Notes under the pieces: model-generated
Told to the model about the DNA's origin: nothing
What the model saw: only the letters and a program-made list of their open reading frames with translations
Databases searched by the model: none
DNA from: Bacillus sp. Xin1
GTDB taxonomy: Bacteria > Bacillota > Bacilli > Bacillales > Bacillaceae_G
DNA length: 46,511 bases
Assembly: GCF_013314535.1 (NCBI RefSeq)
Contig: NZ_JABUAE010000035.1
Location: 1 to 46,511 of the forward strand
Reading direction: 5' to 3'
Made by a program: the position numbers and the translations under genes
In this document: one piece after another, positions 35,324 to 44,307 of the stretch
Layout of the letters: every line of letters begins with the position of its first letter
Numbering within the stretch: position 1 is the first letter of the stretch

Positions 35324-35356
35324 AATCCCCATCCATTTTTGAGATGGGGATTTTTC
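35324..35356 (+). terminator. Terminator after DUF1540 gene
   Basis: 10-bp stem AATCCCCATC/GATGGGGATT, 9-nt loop, T5 tail. Confidence 0.88.
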
Positions 35357-35412
35357 TTTCATATATAATATGTACAAACTATGGCACAATCGCTTATCTT
35401 CCAACGCCTAAA

Positions 35413-35450
35413 GATATAGAAGCATACCGCTAAAGGTATGCTTCTATATC
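35413..35450. terminator. Long hairpin at the end of the small membrane gene
   Basis: 16-bp perfect stem GATATAGAAGCATACC/GGTATGCTTCTATATC with 6-nt loop. It covers the stop codon of the minus-strand gene. T-runs are weak in both directions, so termination is plausible rather than certain. Confidence 0.55.
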
Positions 35451-35716
35451 ATAACAACCCCATATTTCCAAGCATCATGCATCAGCGTCATATACAAAAT
35501 CAATATAAAAACGCTTCCAAATAATGTTACCCAGCGATATATTCCATCTTCTCCTTCCCTTGCTTCAACAAAGGACCAAATAAAGCCAACTAAAAGTATT
35601 AAATCAATAAAGGTAATGTAAAAATCAAACATAAATGATACGTACAGATAAATAATAAATAAACAATTCGTTAACAAAAAGATTTTAAATGCAAATTGAC
35701 TATTCCCTTTTCTCAT
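35444..35716 (-). CDS. Small membrane protein, unknown
   Basis: 90 aa with three hydrophobic helices ('IFLLTNCLFIIYLYVSFMF', 'LILLVGFIWSFV', 'VFILILYMTLM'). Not recognised. Start at 35716 follows a G-rich stretch GGGGGGCGGG; an earlier ATG at 35755 is possible. No neighbours in operon. Confidence 0.55.
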   Translation of the reverse strand: MRKGNSQFAFKIFLLTNCLFIIYLYVSFMFDFYITFIDLILLVGFIWSFVEAREGEDGIYRWVTLFGSVFILILYMTLMHDAWKYGVVMI

Positions 35717-35805
35717 AACATGCCCGCCCCCCAATCTGTACTGTATTATATTCACAAGAACAAAATAGTTGCGATTGGGCAGGCTAATTTACACTTTGCC
35801 ATATT

Positions 35806-35952
35806 TCCATCCTATACATCGCGGCTATGAAAACAAATGGAGATTTCCACTCATTCGCTCTCTTTGTTTTAACACGGCATGGGGTTAAAAAAGCACTGGC
35901 CGCTTCTAGCCACCGGTGGATCCTCTCCTCTCTCCCACCCCAAAAGAAAGGT
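35806..35952. repeat. Intergenic repeat copy A
   Basis: Shares the blocks GCATGGGG (35877), TAAAAAAGC, CCGCTTCTA and GGCTATGAA, in the same order and spacing, with the tandem copies at 44.1-44.5 kb. An AAAGAAAGG/CCTTTTCTTT hairpin ends this region (to about 35968). It is non-coding and between genes; possibly a B. cereus group bcr-type element. Confidence 0.75.
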
Positions 35953-35979
35953 CTTTCGCCTTTTCTTTATACAGTAAAT

Positions 35980-36007
35980 AAGCTATCGTCTATTTACGAT
36001 AGCTTTT
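35980..36007. terminator. Hairpin between repeat copy A and L,D-transpeptidase gene
   Basis: 9-bp stem AGCTATCGT/ACGATAGCT with 6-nt loop and T4 to the right, overlapping the stop of the leftward L,D-transpeptidase gene. Confidence 0.6.
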
Positions 36008-36767
36008 ATGGTACATTATATTTCCGTTTATAAATATTCCCTAAAATGGAATAAGGAACTTGTTCATAACGAATTTTCTCCCCTGTTTCATCCATAATAT
36101 ACAAATTATTTCCTATATAATAGCTGCCATTTTTCCCTCGGGAATAAACAGCATATCGTTCATTTGGCAATACCGTTTTTACTTCCGTAAATTGACCATT
36201 AGGTTCCTGCCAAAATATATTCATGCGATCCACAAGTGTCAATGTTCCAATTTGTTCTTCTTCTATTATTCGTCCATTCCAGCTTATAACACGATACCCG
36301 AGCTGATGCGCTGCATATTCTGGAGATGTGTAAAACTGCGAAATAATGACTTTTGTTTGTAACGATACCCGGTCATATAACCATTGTATATCGCGATCAT
36401 GCATGCGAATACAACCATTTGATTCCCTTCCTCCAATGGTTCCTTCTCGATTTGTACCATGAATTGCATATTCTTTTTCATTTAAACCGAGCCACCTTGT
36501 TCCAAGTGGATTATTCGGTGCACCACCTGGAATCTTCTTACGGTGATATTCTTTGTTTTTATATTTATTAATGACACAAAACGTACCTTCAGGAGTCGGA
36601 GTTTGGCGCTTTCCAGTTGTAACAGGAAAAGTTCTTACATAGTTTCCATTTTCAAAAAAAGATAATTGATTTGTTTTAAGGTTAATTAGTATTAAATGAT
36701 CGCTACTAGCAAAAGTGCTAATTGGCAGACAGAAAAAGAGTATTACAACGAAACATATCTTTTTCAT
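36006..36767 (-). CDS. L,D-transpeptidase (YkuD domain)
   Basis: 253 aa, secreted (signal peptide ending about residue 20, 'STFASS'). YkuD catalytic motif is His103 in 'AIHGTNREG' and Cys119 in 'SNGCIRMHDRDI'. Forms 3-3 peptidoglycan crosslinks or attaches proteins to peptidoglycan. The domain begins right after the signal peptide, without LysM. A C-terminal extension of about 100 residues after the YkuD domain is rich in aromatic strands. Ribosome site GGGGGG; own unit. Confidence 0.9.
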   Translation of the reverse strand: MKKICFVVILFFCLPISTFASSDHLILINLKTNQLSFFENGNYVRTFPVTTGKRQTPTPEGTFCVINKYKNKEYHRKKIPGGAPNNPLGTRWLGLNEKEYAIHGTNREGTIGGRESNGCIRMHDRDIQWLYDRVSLQTKVIISQFYTSPEYAAHQLGYRVISWNGRIIEEEQIGTLTLVDRMNIFWQEPNGQFTEVKTVLPNERYAVYSRGKNGSYYIGNNLYIMDETGEKIRYEQVPYSILGNIYKRKYNVP

Positions 36768-36883
36768 TCATATCCCCCCAAGCATCCCCCTTTAAAATTG
36801 ACCATAATATATGAGAGTACAATTAGCTTTTACTATGAGTTCTATTCTTATGAATGAAAATACAAAGCGCCTCCCTCTTATTT

Positions 36884-37750
36884 TTACCCATTTACAATTA
36901 CACCACCATTTACATGAATAATCTGTCCTGATACGTATGTGGAATCTCCTGAAGCTAAATATACATATGCAGGTGCCAATTCGTATGGTTGACCAGGTCG
37001 CTTCATTGGAACATTACTTCCAAATTCAGCTACCTTTTTCTTATCGAAACTTGCTGGAATAAGCGGTGTCCAAATCGGACCTGGTGCAACACCATTTACG
37101 CGAATCCCTTTTTGTACTAAAGATTTTGCGAGTGAACGTGTAAAAGCAACAATTGCTCCTTTTGTTGCGGAATAATCAATAAGCTGTTCATTTCCTTCAT
37201 ATGCAACAATAGAAGCTGTATTTATAATTACATCGCCCTCTTTTAAGTGTGCAAGAGCGGCTTTTGTAACGTGAAAATAAGAAAAAATGTTAATGCGAAA
37301 TGTTTTTTCAAGTTGCTCTGCTGTAATGTATTCTAAACTTTGCTGCGGATATTGCTGTGCAACGTTATTTACAACAATATTTAAGCCACCTAACTGAGAA
37401 GTAGCTTCCTTCACAACTTGTTGGCAATGTTGTTCATCGCTTAAATCACCCGGAAATAATATACACTTCACACCTTGGTTTTCAACAAGGCTTTTTGTCT
37501 CATTTGCGTCTTCCATTTCATCTAAATAAGCAATCGCAATATTTGCTCCTTCTTTTGCAAAAGCAATGGATACTGCCTTCCCAATTCCGCTATCCCCTCC
37601 TGTAATAAGTACATTTTTCCCTCTTAACTTTTCACTACCACGATAATTCGGATCCTCGTACTTCGGAAGAGGGTCCATCATCGATTCTATTCCTGGCTGT
37701 TTATTTTGGTGTTGCGGTGGCAACGTTAAAAACTTTTTTTGTTCTGCCAT
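36884..37750 (-). CDS. SDR-family oxidoreductase (YhdF/YdaD-like)
   Basis: 288-aa short-chain dehydrogenase. NAD(P) motif 'TGGDSGIGKAVS', catalytic Tyr/Lys in 'IDYSATKGAIVAFTRS' and C-terminal 'YVSGQIIHVNGG'. The extended N-terminus with 'PLPKYEDPNYRGSEKLRGK' marks the YhdF/YdaD-like group, general-stress SDRs in B. subtilis. Substrate unknown. AAGGAG ribosome site; no clear sigma-B promoter could be found. Confidence 0.87.
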   Translation of the reverse strand: MAEQKKFLTLPPQHQNKQPGIESMMDPLPKYEDPNYRGSEKLRGKNVLITGGDSGIGKAVSIAFAKEGANIAIAYLDEMEDANETKSLVENQGVKCILFPGDLSDEQHCQQVVKEATSQLGGLNIVVNNVAQQYPQQSLEYITAEQLEKTFRINIFSYFHVTKAALAHLKEGDVIINTASIVAYEGNEQLIDYSATKGAIVAFTRSLAKSLVQKGIRVNGVAPGPIWTPLIPASFDKKKVAEFGSNVPMKRPGQPYELAPAYVYLASGDSTYVSGQIIHVNGGVIVNG

Positions 37751-37910
37751 GAATCTTTCAACTCCTTTTCATTGCTCTTTCTTATGATGTACACAATTAT
37801 GAAAAGTACTTATAAGAAGGGAAAACCCGAAACATAAGAGTATTTTCTTGATTAACATTCGAAATTAAGACATAAAATATGAATTGTTATAAACTTTTTA
37901 TACAAAACGC

Positions 37911-37939
37911 TTGCAAAACATTTAAAAAACGAATATTAT
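37911..37939 (+). promoter_or_regulatory. Sigma-A promoter of the NCS2 permease gene
   Basis: TTGCAA, 17-nt spacer, TATTAT, about 45 nt before the start codon. Confidence 0.65.
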
Positions 37940-37984
37940 ATATAACTGTTGTGATTATCATTCGTAAACAGAAAGGATGTTTAT

Positions 37985-39286
37985 ATGTTTAACCTTTCAA
38001 AACATAAAACTTCTATAAAAACTGAAATTATGGCAGGTATAATTACCTTCTTAACAATGGCATATATTATTGTCGTAAACCCTATCATCCTTGGCGATGC
38101 GGGTGTTCCATTTGAACAAGCATTTACAGCGACAATTATTGCAGCTGTTGTCGGAACATTATTTATGGCAATCTTTACAAACTTACCAATTGCAATCGCA
38201 CCAGGTATGGGACTTAACGCTTATTTCTCTTACTCTGTTGTAAAAGCACATGAAGGTATGACATTTACAATTGCATTCTCTGCTGTATTCGTAGCAGGTA
38301 TGATTTTAATTTTGCTATCATTCACATCTTTCCGTACAAAATTAATGGAAGCTATTCCTGATAACTTAAAACACGCAATTACTGCTGGTATTGGCTTATT
38401 TATTGCTTTTATTGGTTTACGTATGACAGGAATTGTAGTGAAACATGAATCAAACTTAGTTGGACTTGGAGACCTTCATTCTGCTCCAGTACTACTAGCT
38501 TTAGCTGGCCTTGGGATCACGCTTATTCTTATGTCTTTAAATGTAAACGGAGCACTATTCTTCGGAATGTTATTAACAGGAATTATCGCTTATTTCACAG
38601 GACAATTAACATTCTCAAACGGCGTTACATCAATGCCTGGATTACCAGAAGGAATTATTGTTTCTAATCCAATTACAGCTATTTCTGATGTTATTAATTA
38701 TGGATTATATGGCGTTGTATTCTCGCTCTTCCTTGTTACATTATTCGATACAACAGGTACACTACTTGGCGTTGCCCAGCAAGGTGGCTTTATGAAAGAC
38801 GGTAAACTTCCAAAATCAGGACGAGCTCTTTTATCTGATTCTTTCTCAGCAACAATTGGATCGATGTTCGGAACAACACCATCAACAGCATATATTGAAT
38901 CATCTGCAGGTGTGGCAGCCGGCGGACGCACTGGTTTAACAACAATTACAGTTGCTGTGTTATTTATATTTGCTGCATTCTTCGGGCCTCTAGTAGGTGC
39001 TGTTTCAGGTGTCCCAGCGATTACATCTCCATCATTAATTATTGTTGGTAGCTTAATGATGGGATCTGTGCGTCACATCGATTGGGATGCATTTGAAGAA
39101 GCATTCCCTGCATTCTTAGTTATTTTAAGCATGCCACTTACATCAAGCATTGCAACAGGTATTGCACTTGGATTCATTTCATACCCTCTTATGAAAATGG
39201 CAAAAGGACAATTCCGTGCTGTACATCCACTTGTATACGTATTTGGTATTTTGTTTGCTTATCAGTTGATTTTCTTACCGCATTAA
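37985..39286 (+). CDS. NCS2-family purine permease (PbuG/AzgA type)
   Basis: 433 aa with about 13 membrane helices. 'GIITFLTMAYIIVVNP', 'IAPGMGLNAYFSYSVV' and 'FDTTGTLLGVAQQGG' are AzgA/PbuG family blocks; such proteins import guanine, hypoxanthine or adenine with protons. No purine riboswitch lies in the 234-bp leader region, unlike pbuG of B. subtilis. AAAGGATG ribosome site. Confidence 0.9.
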   Translation: MFNLSKHKTSIKTEIMAGIITFLTMAYIIVVNPIILGDAGVPFEQAFTATIIAAVVGTLFMAIFTNLPIAIAPGMGLNAYFSYSVVKAHEGMTFTIAFSAVFVAGMILILLSFTSFRTKLMEAIPDNLKHAITAGIGLFIAFIGLRMTGIVVKHESNLVGLGDLHSAPVLLALAGLGITLILMSLNVNGALFFGMLLTGIIAYFTGQLTFSNGVTSMPGLPEGIIVSNPITAISDVINYGLYGVVFSLFLVTLFDTTGTLLGVAQQGGFMKDGKLPKSGRALLSDSFSATIGSMFGTTPSTAYIESSAGVAAGGRTGLTTITVAVLFIFAAFFGPLVGAVSGVPAITSPSLIIVGSLMMGSVRHIDWDAFEEAFPAFLVILSMPLTSSIATGIALGFISYPLMKMAKGQFRAVHPLVYVFGILFAYQLIFLPH

Positions 39287-39313
39287 AATTCCTCGTAATG
39301 AGGAATTTTTTTT
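39286..39313 (+). terminator. Terminator of purine permease gene
   Basis: Stem AAATTCCTC/GAGGAATTT, 5-nt loop, long T-run. Confidence 0.9.
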
Positions 39314-39373
39314 TATAAAAAGTGTTTGACAACATTATGTAAATGTGGAATAATTCGAACTAGTTAAATATTT

Positions 39374-39524
39374 GATGTCTTATCAAGAGCAGGTGGAGGG
39401 ATGAGCCCTACGAAGCCCGGCAACCGACCCATAATGGGCACGGTGCTAATTCTTACAACACATTGTGTTGAAAGATAAGAGTAACGTGATAAGACGTCTT
39501 TTCTCTATAGAAAAGGCGTTTTTT
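39374..39524 (+). ncRNA. SAM (S-box) riboswitch with terminator
   Basis: Canonical S-box: 'CTTATCAAGAG...GGTGGAGGGA', GCCCGGCAACC, ACGGTGCTAATTC and closing GATAAGAG. The expression platform is a terminator with stem ACGTCTTTTC/GAAAAGGCGT and a T-run (39494-39524). GATAAGA occurs twice (39474 and 39488): the 5' P1 arm GATGTCTTATC can pair with the first (ligand-bound) or with 11 nt of the second, which includes the base of the terminator stem. When SAM is low the alternative pairing should block the terminator. It controls the downstream importer genes. Confidence 0.96.
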
Positions 39525-39566
39525 ATTTCCTCTCCTCCCCTCTCTTCATTCAGGAGGGATTTTTTT

Positions 39567-40682
39567 ATGAAAAAATTGTGTTCCATCTTATTAATCATTC
39601 TCTTGTTCGTATTAACAGCCTGTACAAATGAACAAGATGCTGTTTCTTCACAGAAACAACAAACCATCAAAAAAGAAACGACTTCAACGCAAAGTAGTTC
39701 GAATACAGAAATTCCAAAACAAGTGAAAAAACCTCTAAAAGTTGCTTTAATTATGCAAATGTCTATCGGGACTTTCTCTTCCCAATATATTGAGGGTGTC
39801 AAAAAACAAATTGAACAATTTGGTGGTAGCGTACAAGTGTACAACTCCGATAATGACTTAGCAAAAATGGCAGCCAATCTAGATACCGCGATTAATTCGA
39901 AAGTTGATGGAATCTTAATTGATCACGGTCGCTCTGAGGCGCTAAAGCCAGGTGTAGAAAAAGCATTACAAGCAAATATTCCAGTCGTCGCATTTGATAA
40001 TGATTTACGTTTACCTGGTGTAACTGTTATTGATCAAGACGACTATAGTCTCGCATGGAAGTCGTTAAAAACATTAGCTGAAGATTTAAATGGCAAAGGA
40101 AATATAGCTGTAGTATGGGTTGGGGGCTTTGCTCCAATGGAACGTCGTAGTGTTATTATTGATGCATTTTATAAACGTTATCCAAATATAAAAGAAGTGG
40201 CTCGATTCGGTACTGCTAGTAATAACACGCCACTAGATACACAAACACAAGTAGAAGCATTATTAAAGAAATATCCTAACAAAGGCGATTTACATGCTAT
40301 TTTTGCTTCTTGGGATGAATTTGCCAAAGGGGCTGTAAAAGCACTTGAACAAGCTGGTCGCACTGATATAAAAGTATACGGCATTGATTTAAGCAACGAA
40401 GATTTACAATTAATGCAAAAAGAAAATTCACCTTGGGCTGCAACAACTGCAACTGATCCAGCTGAAGTAGGTAAAGTACAAGTACGCTTCCTGTATAAAA
40501 AAATTGCCGGCGAACATACGCCAGATATTTACTCGTTAGACCCATACCTTGTAAAGAAAAATAGTTTACCTACAGAAAGTATCACTATGGAACAATTGTC
40601 TAAATACATAAGCGGCTGGGGAAATTCAAAAGATGCGTACTCACCTTGGATGAACAAATTAGAGAAGGAGAAAAAACGATGA
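39567..40682 (+). CDS. Sugar ABC transporter substrate-binding lipoprotein (RbsB type)
   Basis: 371 aa. Lipoprotein signal with lipobox LTAC near residue 19, then a periplasmic-binding-protein type 1 fold: 'KVALIMQMSIGTFSSQYIEG', 'GILIDHGRSEALKPGVEKAL', 'VWVGGFAPMERRSVIIDAF'. This is the ribose/galactose class that binds furanose or pyranose sugars. Located just after the SAM riboswitch, so a SAM-linked sugar such as methylthioribose is the best guess. ATG at 39567 follows AGGAGGG; earlier in-frame starts fall in the riboswitch. Confidence 0.9.
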   Translation: MKKLCSILLIILLFVLTACTNEQDAVSSQKQQTIKKETTSTQSSSNTEIPKQVKKPLKVALIMQMSIGTFSSQYIEGVKKQIEQFGGSVQVYNSDNDLAKMAANLDTAINSKVDGILIDHGRSEALKPGVEKALQANIPVVAFDNDLRLPGVTVIDQDDYSLAWKSLKTLAEDLNGKGNIAVVWVGGFAPMERRSVIIDAFYKRYPNIKEVARFGTASNNTPLDTQTQVEALLKKYPNKGDLHAIFASWDEFAKGAVKALEQAGRTDIKVYGIDLSNEDLQLMQKENSPWAATTATDPAEVGKVQVRFLYKKIAGEHTPDIYSLDPYLVKKNSLPTESITMEQLSKYISGWGNSKDAYSPWMNKLEKEKKR

Positions 40683-42166
40683 CATTCTCACTTCAAAACA
40701 TTACACATTCTTATACAACTACCCCTGTGCTACAAGATGTTTCCATAGAGGTACAAAAAGGACAAATTCATGCGTTACTTGGAATGAATGGTGCAGGAAA
40801 AAGTACTTTATTAAAAATAGCAACTGGCGAAATCCGTCCAGTTGCCGGAAAGATAAAAATTAATGAACAAACCATTTCTTTCACTTCGCCAAAAGATGCA
40901 AAAAAACATGGTATTGCTTTCGTTACACAAGAAGTAGATCACGGACTTATTCCAAACTTGTCTGTATTAGAAAATCTACTAATCGATTACTTAGCACTAA
41001 ATAGTAAAATGCTATTCTCAAAATCACAACTAACACAGCTTGCTAAAAAATATTTGCAAGCCGTGCACATCGATTTAAACCTTTGGGAAGATATTTCAAA
41101 CTGTTCTTTACATGAAAAACAATTACTTCTTATTGCAAGAGCATTATCAAATAACACAAGTTATCTCTTATTAGATGAACCAACGTCTTCACTTGGACCG
41201 AAAGAAGTCGAAAACTTTGGAGATCTATTGCAACAGTTAAAATTACAAGGAATTGGAGTCATATTAATTTCTCATCGTCTATCAGAAATCAGAAGATTCG
41301 CAGATGTTGTAACTGTATTACGAAATGGTACCGTTTCATTATCAGAAACTATCACAAAGATTACTGACCAACAAATTGTTGAAGCTATGACAGGAAAAGA
41401 ACTTACAATTCCAGTCAATACACAAATAAAGCAGCCTACAGAAGATCTATTTCAAGTTCAACATCTTCAGTTACACAAAAATCGTTCTCCTATTTCTCTT
41501 ACTATTCGAAAAGGAGAAACAGTTGTTATATATGGATTAATCGGAAGCGGAAAAACAACACTTGCAGAAACATTATTTGGGGCTCGTCATGCTTATCAAG
41601 CAACGATAAACGACCAGAATATAACCATTAAGACACCAAGCGATGCTATTCAAGCGAAGATTGCACTTGTACCTGAAGAAAGGCGAAAACAAGGATTATT
41701 TTTATCTGAAAACATTATAGAACATGTGAATTTACATCAATTAGGTTGGAAACAAAAAAAGGTAGAAATCCAATGTGCTGAAGCAGCTATTGATTCATTC
41801 AGCATTTCACCAAGTAACCCAATAGCTTCCGTCCATTCACTTAGCGGCGGTAATCAGCAAAAAGTTTCTATTGCGAAATGGACGGGCTTTAAGCCCAATC
41901 TCTTTCTTTTAGATGAACCAACAAAAGGTGTCGACGTAGCTGCAAAACAAGACATTTTTCAATTTATTCGGCACATTACAGAGAATGGCAGCTCCGTTCT
42001 CTACTTTACAGGCGAACAGGATGAAGCATTACACATTGCTGATCGTATTTTAATACTAGTGAATGGAGCATTTGTAGGTGAATACCTTCCTCATGAACTT
42101 TCACCTGAACAACTTTTACATTTATCTGAAGGGAGCTATTCCGTTGAATCTAGTTCACGAAACTAA
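40679..42166 (+). CDS. Sugar ABC transporter ATPase, two-domain (RbsA type)
   Basis: 495 aa with two ABC domains: Walker A 'GMNGAGKST' with Walker B 'LLLDEPTSS', and a second 'GLIGSGKTT', signature 'LSGGNQQKVSIAKW' and 'LLDEPTKGVD'. The first domain signature is degenerate ('NCSLHEKQLLLIARALS'), which is often seen in RbsA-type ATPases. ATG overlaps the stop of the binding protein (ATGA) with GAAGGAG upstream. Confidence 0.93.
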   Translation: MTFSLQNITHSYTTTPVLQDVSIEVQKGQIHALLGMNGAGKSTLLKIATGEIRPVAGKIKINEQTISFTSPKDAKKHGIAFVTQEVDHGLIPNLSVLENLLIDYLALNSKMLFSKSQLTQLAKKYLQAVHIDLNLWEDISNCSLHEKQLLLIARALSNNTSYLLLDEPTSSLGPKEVENFGDLLQQLKLQGIGVILISHRLSEIRRFADVVTVLRNGTVSLSETITKITDQQIVEAMTGKELTIPVNTQIKQPTEDLFQVQHLQLHKNRSPISLTIRKGETVVIYGLIGSGKTTLAETLFGARHAYQATINDQNITIKTPSDAIQAKIALVPEERRKQGLFLSENIIEHVNLHQLGWKQKKVEIQCAEAAIDSFSISPSNPIASVHSLSGGNQQKVSIAKWTGFKPNLFLLDEPTKGVDVAAKQDIFQFIRHITENGSSVLYFTGEQDEALHIADRILILVNGAFVGEYLPHELSPEQLLHLSEGSYSVESSSRN

Positions 42167-43157
42167 AACGAAAAAAACATTCCTATCTACTAATCTTTTT
42201 TATCAATTTAGTACAATTGCTATTATTATAGGAGTGACAATTTTCTTCTCAATTGTAAACGATTCTTTTTTAACTTATAACAATATTAGCGACATTTTAC
42301 GTTCCGTTTCTATTGTTACATTACTTGCAATTGGGGTCACCTTCACATTAATTGTTGATGGATTTGATTTGTCAGTTGGCTCTACAGCTAGCTTAGCGAC
42401 AATCGCCTCTGCTGCATGTCTCGTTTTATATCGCCAAGAATTATGGATGACACTCCTTATCCCTATACTTTGTGGCCTATTAGTTGGGTTGTTAAATGCA
42501 CTACTTATTATTCGTATTAAATTACCTGACTTACTAGCTACACTAAGTGTCATGTATATTGTTAATGGCGTACACTTAACATTTTCAAAAGGATCTTCTA
42601 TTTACGAAGGAATGTCTGGAGCAAACGGAACTGCTTCAGGACATTTTATTCCATCCTTTCTATTTATCGGTCAAGGGGCTCTTGCTAGCATCCCAGTTCC
42701 TGTTATTATCATGCTTATAGCAGTTCTCATTTCCTATCTATTTCTAGAAAAAACAACGTATGGTCGTTTCTTTTATATGACAGGTGGAAATCGTGAAGCT
42801 GCTAGATTAGCTGGAATTCCTACAGATCGTTACCGTTTATATGCTTATATGATTAGCGGTTTATTCGCCTCGATTGGTGGGATTATTTTAAGTAGCAGAA
42901 TTGGAACAGGGCAAGTTTCAGCTGGCGCACCATTGCTAATGGATGCCGTTGCAGCTGCTTATATTGGCTATGCAATGTTTGGCGCAAAAAAAACAAATGT
43001 AATTGGAACATTTCTTGGTTCTATCTTAATTGGAATTATATTAAATGGTTTAACAATGATGAATGTTCCTTATTATGCACAAGATATTATAAAAGGTAGT
43101 ATCTTAATTGGTGCACTTGCATTTTCATTTACTAAAAAGAAATATACTCGAAAATAG
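42144..43157 (+). CDS. Sugar ABC transporter permease (RbsC type)
   Basis: 337 aa with about ten helices. The RbsC cytoplasmic loop 'GGNREAARLAGIPTDRYRLY' and 'GFDLSVGSTASLATIASAA' are diagnostic. TTG at 42144 is chosen because AAGGGAG at 42129-42135 is 8 nt upstream; it overlaps the ATPase gene by 23 nt. Completes a standard B-A-C importer. Terminator follows. Confidence 0.9.
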   Translation: MNLVHETKTKKTFLSTNLFYQFSTIAIIIGVTIFFSIVNDSFLTYNNISDILRSVSIVTLLAIGVTFTLIVDGFDLSVGSTASLATIASAACLVLYRQELWMTLLIPILCGLLVGLLNALLIIRIKLPDLLATLSVMYIVNGVHLTFSKGSSIYEGMSGANGTASGHFIPSFLFIGQGALASIPVPVIIMLIAVLISYLFLEKTTYGRFFYMTGGNREAARLAGIPTDRYRLYAYMISGLFASIGGIILSSRIGTGQVSAGAPLLMDAVAAAYIGYAMFGAKKTNVIGTFLGSILIGIILNGLTMMNVPYYAQDIIKGSILIGALAFSFTKKKYTRK

Positions 43158-43164
43158 TAAAATA

Positions 43165-43207
43165 AACACCTTGGCTCACAAGTTTCTTGAACCAAGGTGT
43201 TTTTTCT
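43165..43207 (+). terminator. Terminator of the S-box importer operon
   Basis: 11-bp stem AAACACCTTGG/CCAAGGTGTTT with a 17-nt loop and T-run. Confidence 0.85.
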
Positions 43208-43256
43208 CTTATTCTGTTTTTATTCATAGTTGTATCGTTTAACCATCCATTAACGA

Positions 43257-44111
43257 TTAACTCCGCAAAAACGCCTGCAAATCAGCAAATTGTCTCTTCG
43301 CATCTTTATAACCTTGATCATATAAATTTTGCAGTTTTTGCTGATCTTTCTCCATTCGATCCACTTGAAGTGGCACTTCTGGACGAATGACGAATAAATT
43401 ACCGGCTAGCTCTTCTTTCTCAATATAATGAAGTGTCTCATTATATACTTCATAACGCGAAAGCATCGTATTAACAAGATTAGGATATTTCTTATAAGCC
43501 TTCGCTGCAATCCATCCAAATTTTGATTTTTTCTTAGCATATCCGTGATTTCTCGTTAAAATAACAACTGATTTCTCATAGCCATCTTTTTGTGCTTTAC
43601 GAACTGGAATTGGATCAGAAATTCCTCCATCCAGTAATTGTTTACCACGGTAATTTACAACTGGTGCGATAAATGGTAATGAGCTAGATGCTTGTAACAA
43701 AGTCAATGCCTCTTCATTTGTTCCTTCTTTTTCAAAATACATTGGTTTACCTGTTTCACAGTCTGTCGTCCCTACTAGAAAACGCTCTGCACTATTAAAA
43801 TATGTGTCAAAATCAAATGGCACGTGCTTTTCTGGAATTTCACGAAAAATAAAGTCCATATCAAATAGCTGTCGTTTTTTCCATAAATTTTTGTAAGATA
43901 AGTATCTTGGATGTGTTGCATAATCAATATTTACTGTTTTATTTCGATTTCTTTGTCTTGAAATATATGACGCCGCATGACAAGCTCCTGCTGAAACACC
44001 AATAATATATGGAAAATATAAATCCTGTTCCATAAAGTACTCTAGTATTCCACCCGTATATACGCCGCGCATACCGCCGCCTTCTAATACTAAACCCGTA
44101 TTTTCAAGCAT
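43257..44111 (-). CDS. Patatin-like phospholipase (YjjU/RssA family)
   Basis: 284 aa. Oxyanion-hole motif 'GGGMRGVYTGG' (11-21), nucleophile Ser40 in 'GVSAGACHAAS', and Asp161 of the dyad in 'DGGISDPIP'. Soluble acyl hydrolase, physiological lipid unknown. Full length; GAGGAGAG ribosome site. Repeats B and C begin just upstream. Confidence 0.9.
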   Translation of the reverse strand: MLENTGLVLEGGGMRGVYTGGILEYFMEQDLYFPYIIGVSAGACHAASYISRQRNRNKTVNIDYATHPRYLSYKNLWKKRQLFDMDFIFREIPEKHVPFDFDTYFNSAERFLVGTTDCETGKPMYFEKEGTNEEALTLLQASSSLPFIAPVVNYRGKQLLDGGISDPIPVRKAQKDGYEKSVVILTRNHGYAKKKSKFGWIAAKAYKKYPNLVNTMLSRYEVYNETLHYIEKEELAGNLFVIRPEVPLQVDRMEKDQQKLQNLYDQGYKDAKRQFADLQAFLRS

Positions 44112-44125
44112 TGTTTTCTCTCCTC

Positions 44126-44307
44126 TTTATATATAAATCTATTTTGATTTTCCAACATATCAGTCGGGGCCATAAAAACAAAAAGTGACTCCCTACTCGT
44201 TTCCTCCTTTTGGTTTCACATAGCATGGGGCCAAAAAAGGCTCTGACCGCTTCTATCTACCGGCGAATCTTCTCTATCACCCTAAAAGAATAGTTTTAGA
44301 ATTTCCA
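44126..44307. repeat. 182-bp intergenic repeat, copy B
   Basis: Begins TTTATATATAAATCTATTTTGATTTTCCAACATA and carries GCATGGGG (44223), AAAAAAGG and CCGCTTCTA. The next copy begins exactly 182 bp later. First line written in two parts: TTTATATATAAATC, then TTTTGATTTTC. Third relative at 35.8 kb. Confidence 0.85.

Noticed and set aside
37902-37915. CcpA cre-like ACAAAACGCTTGCA
   Set aside because: Three mismatches to the cre consensus; overlaps the -35 and is not strong enough to call.
37751-37984. Purine riboswitch expected before the NCS2 permease
   Set aside because: None of the conserved purine aptamer elements is present; the leader is too short after the TATTAT box.
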